Shown here: positions 1 through 5,979 of the stretch, piece after piece
Position numbering within the stretch: position 1 is the stretch's first letter
Layout: the number at the start of each line of letters is the position of its first letter
From: Pseudomonadota bacterium
GTDB taxonomy: Bacteria; Pseudomonadota; Gammaproteobacteria; JAKAQQ01
Reading direction: 5' to 3'
DNA: 7,692 nt
Assembly: GCA_021819635.1 (NCBI GenBank)
Contig: JAKAQQ010000029.1
Span: 1-7,692 of the forward strand
Program-made: the position numbers and the translations under genes
Notes under the pieces: generated by a model
What the model was told of the DNA's origin: nothing
Databases searched by the model: none
What the model saw: the letters and a program-made list of their open reading frames with translations, nothing else

Positions 1-1023
1 GACCGTCTCGGACCGTTCCTTGCCCGGGCCTGCACACTCACGGGCATGGACAAGGCCCTGCCCATGAACACCGGGGTCGAGGCCGTCGAGACCGCCCTCA
101 AGGCCGCGCGCAAGTGGGCGTACCGTCACAAGGGCGTCCCCGCGGACCGGGCCGAAATCCTTGCCTGCCGCGGCAATTTTCACGGCCGCACCATCGCCGT
201 CCTCGGGCTCTCGAGCGAGGAAGACTACCGCCGTGGCTTTGGCCCCTTCCCCGCGGGCATGCGGACGATCCCTTACGGCGACGCCCGGGCGCTCGAACAG
301 GCCCTCACCCCCGCCACCGCCGCCTTCCTCGTCGAGCCGATCCAGGGCGAGGGCGGCATCATCGTGCCGCCGGAGGGATATCTGCGGGAGTGTGCCGAGA
401 TCTGCCGCCGTCACCGCGTCCTCTTGCTCGCCGACGAGATCCAGACCGGACTCGGACGCACGGGTCGCCTCCTCGCCGTCGACCACGAGGAGATCCGACC
501 CGACGGGCTCATGCTCGGCAAGGCCCTCGGCGGGGGGCTCCTCCCCGTCTCCTTGTTCCTCGCCCGCCGCGAGCTCATGGACGTCTTCACCCCGGGCGAC
601 CACGGGAGCACCTTTGGAGGCAATCCCCTTGCGGCCGCCGTCGGCCTGGCCGCCCTCGACGTCCTCGTTGAAGAAGACCTCTGCGCGCGGGCCGCGCGTC
701 TCGGGGAGGCCTTCCTCACCCGTCTCCGTACCCTGCGCTCCCCGCTCGTACGCGAGATCCGGGGCCGCGGCCTCTTCGTCGGGGTCGAACTCGTCCCGGG
801 CCCGGTGAAGGCCCGGCGGGTCTGCACGCTCCTCCTCGAGGAGGGGATCCTCGCCAAGGACACCCACGAGAACGTGATCCGTCTCGCGCCTCCCCTCGTC
901 GTCGGCGAGGAGGACCTTCTCCGTGCGGTCGACGCCTTGGCCCGCGCGCTCGAACGCGCCGCCCGCACCGAGCCCCCTCAAGGGATCCCGGACTCCGCGC
1001 CCCCCCGCGCACGCACCGGCTGA
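1..1023 (+). CDS. rocD: Ornithine aminotransferase (ornithine--oxo-acid transaminase), 5'-truncated by window edge
   Basis: PLP-dependent class-III aminotransferase that moves the delta-amino group of ornithine to 2-oxoglutarate, giving glutamate-5-semialdehyde and glutamate in the cytoplasm (arginine/ornithine catabolism, proline supply). The frame is open from base 1, where it reads LGPFLARACTLTGMDKALPM, a stretch internal to the family, so the ATG at 46 is not the start; I estimate 80-90 N-terminal residues lie off the window. Visible landmarks, numbered from base 1: MNTGVEAVET for phosphate binding; FHGRT near residue 60, which stacks on PLP; VEPIQGEGG; ADEIQTGLGRTG with the PLP-nitrogen Asp at 145; LGKALGGG with the Schiff-base Lys at 174 (bases 520-522); HGSTFGGNPLA; and a C-terminal HENVIRLAPPLV block. 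The spacing and HENVIR block fit RocD better than acetylornithine aminotransferase ArgD, the main alternative. A Pro/Arg-rich tail of about 20 residues follows the conserved end. The stop is TGA. Confidence 0.9.
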   Translation, partial: DRLGPFLARACTLTGMDKALPMNTGVEAVETALKAARKWAYRHKGVPADRAEILACRGNFHGRTIAVLGLSSEEDYRRGFGPFPAGMRTIPYGDARALEQALTPATAAFLVEPIQGEGGIIVPPEGYLRECAEICRRHRVLLLADEIQTGLGRTGRLLAVDHEEIRPDGLMLGKALGGGLLPVSLFLARRELMDVFTPGDHGSTFGGNPLAAAVGLAALDVLVEEDLCARAARLGEAFLTRLRTLRSPLVREIRGRGLFVGVELVPGPVKARRVCTLLLEEGILAKDTHENVIRLAPPLVVGEEDLLRAVDALARALERAARTEPPQGIPDSAPPRARTG

Positions 1024-1060
1024 GCCCCTCTCCCGGCCCGGGGCAGCCCCCTCGTTGGGC

Positions 1061-1066
1061 TACAAT
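1061..1066 (+). promoter_or_regulatory. Possible sigma70 -10 box (TACAAT) upstream of the cytochrome c gene
   Basis: TACAAT lies in the 78-base gap between the aminotransferase stop and the cytochrome start, about 36 bases before the ATG at 1102. It is one of the few AT-rich hexamers in this GC-rich stretch. No good -35 box is visible at the expected distance; that position is CCGGGG. The call rests on the -10 alone and on the need for a promoter between two functionally unrelated genes. Confidence 0.35.
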
Positions 1067-1101
1067 GAGATCTCCCCGCGACCCACGATGAAGACGTGAC
1101 C

Positions 1102-1743
1102 ATGCTGCGCCTCCGACCGGTCCTTCCCCTCGCCACCCTCTGCCTCGCTCTCCTTTCGACCTCCGCCCTGGCCGCGGTACACAGCACGCGCCAGGCAATG
1201 ATCGAACGCGGCAAAATCCTCACTTTTGCCTGCATCGGATGCCACGGGATCCGGGGCTACAACATCCCCTACCCGAACTACAACGTCCCCAAGGTCGCGG
1301 GCCAGAACCGGGCCTATCTCCTCGCCGCCCTCGAGGACTACCGCGACGGGTTGCGCCGCTTCCCGACCATGGTGGCCGAAACGCGGTCGATGACCACGCA
1401 CGAGCTCAAGGAAATCGCCCTCTACTTTGCGAGCCTGCGCGGGCACGTGAAAACCCGCACCCCAACCTACAACCGTCGCGCGGCCAAGCACGGCGCGGCG
1501 CTTGTGAGCACGTGCGCCGCCTGCCACGGGCTTCACGGCATCGCCGTCGCTCCCGAGTTCCCCGACCTCGCCGGACAGTACCCCTCCTACATCAAGAGGG
1601 CGCTCGAGGAGTACAAACACGGGCTTCGCAAAAACGCGATCATGAACGGCATGGCCGCCCCGCTGACGCACCGCGAGATCGTCGAGATTGCAAACTACTT
1701 CGCCAGCCAGAAAGGCCCTCTCGGCCAGATCCCGGGGGACTGA
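1102..1743 (+). CDS. Exported diheme c-type cytochrome (cytochrome c4-like)
   Basis: Periplasmic electron-transfer protein of 213 residues. Counting from the ATG at 1102, a hydrophobic signal peptide ending in STSALA (about residues 1-24) is followed by two tandem class-I cytochrome domains, each with one heme site: CIGCH at 44-48 and CAACH at 138-142. The two halves are clear internal repeats. Each heme site is followed by an AGQ-x-Y motif, a YxxGLR segment, a Met (90 and 181) that aligns between halves and is the likely axial ligand, and an (I/L)xEIAxYFAS helix. Size and layout match cytochrome c4-type proteins, which usually pass electrons between the bc1 complex and terminal oxidases. The specific partner here is unknown. 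A GTG at 1096 in frame would add only two residues; no strong ribosome binding site decides between them. It is followed, after 87 bases, by small genes for a thioredoxin-like and two exported proteins, perhaps a shared periplasmic redox function. Confidence 0.9.
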   Translation: MLRLRPVLPLATLCLALLSTSALAAVHSTRQAMIERGKILTFACIGCHGIRGYNIPYPNYNVPKVAGQNRAYLLAALEDYRDGLRRFPTMVAETRSMTTHELKEIALYFASLRGHVKTRTPTYNRRAAKHGAALVSTCAACHGLHGIAVAPEFPDLAGQYPSYIKRALEEYKHGLRKNAIMNGMAAPLTHREIVEIANYFASQKGPLGQIPGD

Positions 1744-1803
1744 TCCTCGGTCGCGACCGGGCGCGGCCGCGGGGATCCGGACCCCACGCGGCTCCGACGC
1801 GTG

Positions 1804-1830
1804 CCCGGGCCTCCGGCGCGGAGGCCCGGG
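1804..1830 (+). promoter_or_regulatory. Perfect 11-bp hairpin enclosing the ribosome binding site of the next gene
   Basis: The left arm CCCGGGCCTCC (1804-1814) pairs perfectly with the right arm GGAGGCCCGGG (1820-1830) around a 5-base loop, GGCGC. The right arm contains GGAGG (1820-1824), an ideal Shine-Dalgarno sequence 6 bases before a GTG at 1831, which is the first base after the stem. In mRNA the stem would hide the ribosome binding site. It could act as a translational switch or as a partial transcription attenuator after the cytochrome gene. There is no T-run after it (GTGTTGAGCG follows), so it is not a classical intrinsic terminator. Confidence 0.6.
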
Positions 1831-2292
1831 GTGTTGAGCGGGCCGGTGCCCCCGCATCCCCCGGTGGCCTTGCTTCATCGCCGGCTTGATCCCGCCGCCG
1901 GCCTTCGCCTCCTGCGCTCGGGGGTCGCGTTTCCCACCGTTTACCTTTACGGGCCGTCCGGGCGGCTGCGCCTGAGAATCCGCGGGGACGACCGTGACAC
2001 GATCCCGACGCTCCTTGCGGCCCTCCACGCTCGCTTGCCCGCCCGGCCGCGGACGTCCCGCTGGCCGACGCTGGCAAGCCTTTGGCACGCCAGCCGTGCG
2101 CTTGCCTCCGCCTCCTTCGTTCCCTCTCCGGGACGCGCCACCCTGGTCGAGACCTACGCCGGGTGGGATCCCGCCTGCCGACGCCTGCGGCACGCCCTCC
2201 TCCGCCTCACCGCCCGCCTCCCCCCGGCCACGCGCCCCCGCATCGTGCTGCTCGCCGTTCCGTTCCGCTCCCTTTCTCCCACCCCCAGGTAA
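1831..2292 (+). CDS. Small thioredoxin-fold-like protein with atypical WDPAC site and swapped-order half motifs
   Basis: A 153-residue cytoplasmic-looking protein (no signal peptide). I chose the GTG at 1831 because GGAGG lies 6 bases upstream; GTG at 1801 or 1846 are alternatives in the same frame. Third codon positions are strongly G/C, as in its neighbours, supporting a real gene. Two segments resemble thioredoxin parts but in reversed order. Residues 31-65 (FPTVYLY, then PSGRLRLRIRGDD and a helix) look like the cis-Pro strand, the beta hairpin and the last helix. Residues 101-145 (RATLVETYAGWDPACRRL, then a helix and RPRIVLLAV) look like the first strand, active-site loop and helix. The active-site loop has Asp113 in place of the first Cys of CxxC and keeps Cys116, so ordinary dithiol redox chemistry is unlikely. 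I cannot name the family; the resemblance is by eye. It ends 7 bases before the next gene, so co-transcription is likely. Confidence 0.55.
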   Translation: MLSGPVPPHPPVALLHRRLDPAAGLRLLRSGVAFPTVYLYGPSGRLRLRIRGDDRDTIPTLLAALHARLPARPRTSRWPTLASLWHASRALASASFVPSPGRATLVETYAGWDPACRRLRHALLRLTARLPPATRPRIVLLAVPFRSLSPTPR

Positions 2293-2299
2293 CTCCGAC

Positions 2300-2773
2300 A
2301 TGACACCCGTCCGCTTTCGCCTCCTGCCCGTCCTGGCCGTGATCGGCCTGCTGGCCGTACTGCCCGCCGCCCGTGCCACCTCGTCCCGGCCTCACCCCGC
2401 GATCCCCTCCGCCCCCTTCAACCTCGCCGCGGCCCGGCTTCGCTCCGAGATCAGTACCGCCATATTCCACGCCGCCCTCGCCGAGGCCATGGAGAACGTG
2501 GCGGGTGCGCACCTTCACCTCCACCACGTCATCAACTGCCTCGTCGCGCCGTCCAATCCCCACTTCGATCCCCACGTCCTCGAACCCTGCCGCGGTCTCG
2601 GCCACGGCGCCCTCAACGACGCCCCGGCGGGCCCGGTTCGCGTTCTCCTCGCCCACGCCTTGACCCTGGCCCTTCGCGCCGAGGCCAGCCGGAGCTTCCC
2701 CCAAGTCCACGCGCTGGCCGGTCGTGTTCGCGCCGATCTCGTCCGGGCGCGCCACTCTCTCAACAAGCACTGA
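2300..2773 (+). CDS. Small exported helical protein of unknown function with a His-rich HLHLHHVINC motif
   Basis: A 157-residue protein. Residues 1-26 form a signal peptide: basic start, LLPVLAVIGLLAVLP core, cleavage probably after ARA. I used the ATG at 2300 because the signal peptide starts there; the in-frame upstream region is low-complexity Pro/Ser/Arg and not protein-like. The mature part looks mostly helical. It carries a His cluster (His71, 73, 75, 76) leading into Cys80, and a second Cys97 in an EPCRGLGHGALND segment. The pattern HLHHVINCLV...PC-x-G-x-GAL-D resembles, from memory, a family of uncharacterised periplasmic proteins in sulfur- and iron-oxidising proteobacteria. The two Cys may form a disulfide and the His residues could bind metal or heme; no CxxCH is present, so it is not a c-type cytochrome. 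It sits 7 bases after the thioredoxin-like gene and 7 bases before the next exported protein. Confidence 0.7.
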   Translation: MTPVRFRLLPVLAVIGLLAVLPAARATSSRPHPAIPSAPFNLAAARLRSEISTAIFHAALAEAMENVAGAHLHLHHVINCLVAPSNPHFDPHVLEPCRGLGHGALNDAPAGPVRVLLAHALTLALRAEASRSFPQVHALAGRVRADLVRARHSLNKH

Positions 2774-2780
2774 GCCCACC

Positions 2781-3281
2781 ATGAACCGCACGTTCCGCTT
2801 GGCGCTCCCGCTCGTCGCCCTCGCCCTCCTCGCCCCGGCGGGCGCCACGCCCCCCCCCTCCACGGCGCCCGGCATCCGCCTCTCACGGCTCATGTCCGAA
2901 CACGCCTACGGAGCCGCGGGCCTTGCCCGCCTCACCCCCGGCGAGCGGCGGTCCCTGGAGCTCTGGATCGGGCGGCATCTGAAGACCCTGGTTGTCGCGG
3001 CCCGCAAGGCACACACGGCCGCGCATTTCGGATTGCCCCACCACGTTTTCGGAGCCATGCCCTCGCGCATCGTGAGCCATCTCGTCGGGGTCTTTACCGG
3101 CTGGAGCGGGCACACCCGGTTCCGGCTCCGGAACGGAGAGGTCTGGGTCCAGGAAGGGTATGGGTCCTGGACCACCCCACCGATCCACGACCCTCGTGTC
3201 GTGATCAAGAAGCTCCTCATGGGGTACGTCCTGCGCGTTCCGCCCCACGGAGCCCAGACCTTCGTCCGCCGCGTGCACTAG
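2781..3281 (+). CDS. Small exported protein of unknown function (GLxxLTPxE / GWSGxTxFxLxNGxVW type)
   Basis: A 166-residue protein with a signal peptide at residues 1-22 (MNRT start, hydrophobic LALPLVALALLAPA core, cleavage after AGA). The ATG at 2781 is chosen because it begins the signal peptide; it lies 7 bases after the previous stop, with no clear ribosome binding site, suggesting translational coupling. The mature protein has an N-terminal helical motif, GAAGLARLTPGERRSLELWI (44-63), and a C-terminal all-beta-looking module starting near 99: VGVFTGWSGHTRFRLRNGEV then W122. It ends in PRVVIKKLLMGYVLRV (138-153), probably the strands of a small barrel. Both motifs recur together in uncharacterised proteobacterial exported proteins, as I recall; no biochemical function is known to me. 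It has no cysteines. As the last gene of the group it is followed by a GC-rich hairpin. Confidence 0.75.
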   Translation: MNRTFRLALPLVALALLAPAGATPPPSTAPGIRLSRLMSEHAYGAAGLARLTPGERRSLELWIGRHLKTLVVAARKAHTAAHFGLPHHVFGAMPSRIVSHLVGVFTGWSGHTRFRLRNGEVWVQEGYGSWTTPPIHDPRVVIKKLLMGYVLRVPPHGAQTFVRRVH

Positions 3282-3298
3282 ATCCCGAAGAAGAGGGA

Positions 3299-3327
3299 CG
3301 GAGGCCGCCGCCTCGCGCGGCGCTCCG
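3299..3327 (+). terminator. GC-rich hairpin after the exported-protein gene; possible terminator without T-run
   Basis: CGGAG (3299-3303) and CGCCGC (3306-3311) pair with GCGGCG (3317-3322) and CTCCG (3323-3327), leaving a 2-base bulge (GC) and a 5-base loop (CTCGC). It lies 17 bases after the stop at 3281. No T-run follows, only a run of eight C, so intrinsic termination is uncertain. Rest of the gap to 3468: two C-runs (3328-3335, eight; 3349-3357, nine), a short CCCCG/CGGGG stem near 3354-3366, and a possible promoter just before ubiD. Confidence 0.35.
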
Positions 3328-3429
3328 CCCCCCCCGGGCACCGTCCCGCCCCCCCCCGCGGCGGGGAGCCGCCCCGATCCGGCCCGCGGAACGAACCCAG
3401 ATCTGGACGGACTCAAGCCGCCGAGCCCC

Positions 3430-3435
3430 TACACT
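3430..3435 (+). promoter_or_regulatory. Possible sigma70 -10 box (TACACT) for the ubiD-ubiU-ubiV operon
   Basis: TACACT lies 33 bases before the ubiD GTG start in an otherwise C/G-rich gap. The region about 17 bases upstream (around 3407-3412, ACGGAC) is a poor match to TTGACA. In E. coli ubiUV and ubiT are under Fnr control. I looked for a TTGAT-N4-ATCAA site in 3282-3468 and saw none, so O2 control, if present, is not through an obvious Fnr box here. Confidence 0.35.
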
Positions 3436-3468
3436 GGCGCTCCTGTCCGGTCGCGGGAGTCGGGCCAC

Positions 3469-4971
3469 GTGCGCCACCATGATCTGCGCAGCTTCCTCGC
3501 CGAACTCGAACACGAGGGGCAGCTGAAGCGAATCGCCGAACCCCTCGACCCGCGCCTCGAAATCACCGCCCTCTGCCAGCGGGCCCAGCGTCAGGGCGGT
3601 CCCGCGCTCCTCATCGAGCGTCCGCACGGATCGTCGTTCCCCTTTCTCGGGAACCTTTTCGGAAGCGAGGCCCGCGTCCGCCGCGCGCTGACCCAGCGGT
3701 CGGTCGCAACGGTCCGCGAGCTCGGCGAACGCCTCGCCGGTCTCAAGGAGCCGCAGTGGCCGGGCACCGTGCGCGAGGCGCTCGCCTCCCTGCCCGTCTA
3801 CGGGCAGCTTGGTCTTGTCCCGCCCCGCCGGGTCGAGGACGCCCCCTTCCTCGAATGTTCTCAGGAGGGCGAAGCGGTGGATCTCGGGCGCTGGCCCGTG
3901 CAGACCTGCCACCCCGACGACGCCGGTCCCCTGATCACCCTCGGTCTCGTGATCACGCAGGGCCCGCGCGGAGGCCGGCCGAACGTCGCCGTCTACCGCA
4001 TGCAGGTGCTCGGGCCGCGCCGTGTCATTCTTCGCTGGCTCGCGCACCGGGGCGGGGCGCTCCACTACGCGGCGTGGCGCGAGGAGCGTCCCACGGAACC
4101 CTTCCCGGTCGCCGTCGCCCTGGGCGCCGACCCGGCCACCACACTCGCCGCCGTTGCCCCCGTGCCCGACACCCTCTCCGAGTACGAGTTCGCCGGCCTC
4201 CTCCGCGGGGCGCGCGGGCGGCTCTGGCGCAGCCCCCACACCGGCCTGGATCTTCCGGCCGGGGCGGAGATCGCCTTTGAAGGGCACGTCCAGCCCGGGG
4301 AGGCGGCCGACGAGGGGCCGTTCGGCGACCACACCGGGTACTACAACGCCGTCGGCCGTTACCCCGTGCTCACCGTCGAACGACTCTGGCACCGACGCGG
4401 GGCGATCTACCAGGGCAGCTGGATGGGCCGTCCACCCCACGACGAGCCCTCCGTCCTCGCCTCCGTTCTGAACGATCTCTTCGTGCCCATCCTGCAGAAA
4501 AGCCTGCCCGAGATCCGCGATTTCTACCTGCCCCCGGCCGCGTGCTCCTACCGTGTGGCGGTCGTGTCCATCCGCAAGCGCTACCCCGGGCACGCCCGAC
4601 GGATCATGATGGCGGTCTGGTCCTATCTGCGCCAGTTCACCTACACGAAGATCGTGATCGTGACCGACGACGACATCGACGTCCGGCGCTGGGATGACGT
4701 GCTCTGGGCCGTGTCCACCCGCGCCGACCCGGAGCGGGACTGCCTGATCCTCAAGGACACCCCGGTCGACGTGCTTGACTTCGCGAGCCCCACACCCGGG
4801 CTCGGCGGCAAACTGGGCATCGACGCCACCCACAAGGGACCGGCCGAGACCGGGCGCACCTGGGGACGGCCGATCCGCCCCGACCCGGCGACCGAGCGCC
4901 GGATCGACGAGGTCTGGTCCCGCTGCTTCGGCTCCACGGCCGCCGCCGTGGGCGACGAGGGGGCAGGATGA
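3469..4971 (+). CDS. ubiD: UbiD, prenyl-FMN-dependent 3-polyprenyl-4-hydroxybenzoate decarboxylase
   Basis: Removes the carboxyl group from 3-polyprenyl-4-hydroxybenzoate to give 2-polyprenylphenol, a step before ring hydroxylations in ubiquinone synthesis. It needs prenylated FMN, made by UbiX (not in this window), and a divalent metal. The 500-residue length fits the E. coli protein (497) and similarity runs end to end. Landmarks: GGPALL near 43; TCHPDDAGPLIT (146-157); NVAVYRMQ (172-179), RWLAHRGGAL (189-198) and SEYEFAGLLRG (237-247) around the cofactor and metal; acidic residues Glu282 and Asp287 in EGPFGDHTGYY, the catalytic segment; GRPPHDEP (320-327); FASPTPGLGGKLGIDAT (438-454). The GTG start is chosen because its product, MRHHDLRSFLAELE, matches the family N-terminus, and GGGAG lies 9 bases upstream. 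Its stop overlaps the ubiU start (ATGA), so the two are translationally coupled. The linkage makes it a ubiquinone UbiD rather than another member of this broad decarboxylase family. Confidence 0.95.
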   Translation: MRHHDLRSFLAELEHEGQLKRIAEPLDPRLEITALCQRAQRQGGPALLIERPHGSSFPFLGNLFGSEARVRRALTQRSVATVRELGERLAGLKEPQWPGTVREALASLPVYGQLGLVPPRRVEDAPFLECSQEGEAVDLGRWPVQTCHPDDAGPLITLGLVITQGPRGGRPNVAVYRMQVLGPRRVILRWLAHRGGALHYAAWREERPTEPFPVAVALGADPATTLAAVAPVPDTLSEYEFAGLLRGARGRLWRSPHTGLDLPAGAEIAFEGHVQPGEAADEGPFGDHTGYYNAVGRYPVLTVERLWHRRGAIYQGSWMGRPPHDEPSVLASVLNDLFVPILQKSLPEIRDFYLPPAACSYRVAVVSIRKRYPGHARRIMMAVWSYLRQFTYTKIVIVTDDDIDVRRWDDVLWAVSTRADPERDCLILKDTPVDVLDFASPTPGLGGKLGIDATHKGPAETGRTWGRPIRPDPATERRIDEVWSRCFGSTAAAVGDEGAG

Positions 4972-5975
4972 ACCGTCGCCCCGAGCTGGTCTGCCCGGCC
5001 GGGAGTCTCCCGGCGCTCCGGGCTGCGGTCGATCACGGCGCCGACGCGGTCTACGTCGGCTTCCGCGACCGCACCAACGCCCGAGCGTTCCCCGGCCTCA
5101 ACTTCAGCGACGAAGACCTCGCGCGCGGCATGGCCTACGTCCACGAGCGCGGTCGCCGGATTTATGCCGTGCTCAACACGTACCCGGGATCGTCGGATCT
5201 CGAACGCTGGGAGCGGGCCGTCGACAAGGCGGCGGACCTCGGCGCCGACGCACTGATCGTGGCCGACCCCGCGGTTCTGGACTACGCCGCACGGCACCAT
5301 CCCGATCTCCCCCGTCACCTCTCGGTTCAAGCCTCGGCGCCCAGCGTCGAGGCGCTCGATTTCTACGCCCGCGAATGGGGCGTGACCCGCGCCGTCCTGC
5401 CCCGCGTCCTCACCGTCCACCAGGTCGAACGGCTCGCCGCCCGGAGCGCCGTCGCGCTCGAGGTCTTCGCGTTCGGAAGCCTGTGCATCATGGTCGAAGG
5501 GCGCTGCCAACTCTCGTCCTACGTCACCGGCGCCTCGCCCAACACCTGCGGGGTCTGCTCGCCGGCCCACGCCGTGCGCTGGGAAGAGGGCCCCGAGGGG
5601 CGTGAGGCTCGGCTGGACGGGGTCCTCATCGACCGCTACGCCCCGGGGGAGACCACGGCCTACCCCACGGTGTGCAAGGGCCGCTACGAGGTCCAGGGAC
5701 ATGTGTTCCACGCCCTCGAAGAGCCGACGAGTCTCGACGTCCTGCCGCTCTTGCCCCGGTTGGTGGCCGGCGGCATCGCGGCGTTCAAGATCGAAGGCCG
5801 TCAACGGGGTCCCGCCTACGTTGCCCAGGTGACGCAGGTCTGGAGGGAGGCGCTCGACGCCGTGGCCGCCAACCCCGACGCTTTCCAGATCCGTCGCTCC
5901 TGGACGGAAACGCTGGCCCGCCTCTCCGAAGGCGGGCGAACGACTCTGGGTCCGTACGACCGCCTCTGGCGCTGA
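4968..5975 (+). CDS. ubiU: UbiU, O2-independent ubiquinone hydroxylation protein (U32 family, [4Fe-4S])
   Basis: Partner of UbiV in O2-independent hydroxylation of ubiquinone precursors; in E. coli the two form a heterodimer with one [4Fe-4S] cluster each. It is annotated in older sources as a U32 collagenase-like peptidase, but no protease role is implied here. The 335-residue product matches E. coli UbiU (331) throughout: ELVCPAGSLPALRAAVDHGA near the start, YVGFRDRTNAR (29-39), SVQASA (119-124), VLPRVLTVHQV (143-153), EVFAFGSLCIMVEGRC (165-180), and KIEGRQRGPAYV (274-285) near the end. The four cluster cysteines are all present: Cys173, 180, 197 and 236, each exactly 4 above the E. coli positions 169, 176, 193 and 232. 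An extra Cys194 makes a CxxC with Cys197 and is not in the E. coli protein. The start overlaps the ubiD stop (ATGA), preceded by a GGGGGCAGG ribosome binding site. Third gene ubiV follows after 4 bases. Confidence 0.97.
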   Translation: MNRRPELVCPAGSLPALRAAVDHGADAVYVGFRDRTNARAFPGLNFSDEDLARGMAYVHERGRRIYAVLNTYPGSSDLERWERAVDKAADLGADALIVADPAVLDYAARHHPDLPRHLSVQASAPSVEALDFYAREWGVTRAVLPRVLTVHQVERLAARSAVALEVFAFGSLCIMVEGRCQLSSYVTGASPNTCGVCSPAHAVRWEEGPEGREARLDGVLIDRYAPGETTAYPTVCKGRYEVQGHVFHALEEPTSLDVLPLLPRLVAGGIAAFKIEGRQRGPAYVAQVTQVWREALDAVAANPDAFQIRRSWTETLARLSEGGRTTLGPYDRLWR

Positions 5976-5979
5976 CCCC

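Noticed and set aside
1994..2299. In-frame upstream extension of the exported His-rich protein
   Set aside because: The extension is Pro/Ser/Arg low-complexity and overlaps the thioredoxin-like gene, while a signal peptide begins at the ATG at 2300.
1060..2379. 439-codon open frame on the - strand across the cytochrome and thioredoxin-like genes
   Set aside because: Product is low-complexity Gly/Arg/Ala; the + strand holds a diheme cytochrome with signal peptide and two CxxCH sites, which is decisive.
3282..3468. Fnr-type site for oxygen control upstream of ubiD
   Set aside because: No sequence close to TTGAT-N4-ATCAA was visible by eye. The only partial hit is a CTTGAGT half on the reverse strand near 3411-3417.
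3217..4833. 538-codon open frame on the - strand, longer than the ubiD gene it covers
   Set aside because: It is antisense to a clear full-length ubiD. Its product is Gly/Arg/Asp-rich with no recognisable domain, which is typical of open frames opposite GC-rich genes.
4641..5804. 387-codon open frame on the - strand spanning the ubiD/ubiU junction
   Set aside because: It is opposite the well-conserved C-terminus of UbiD and most of UbiU, and shows no family features.
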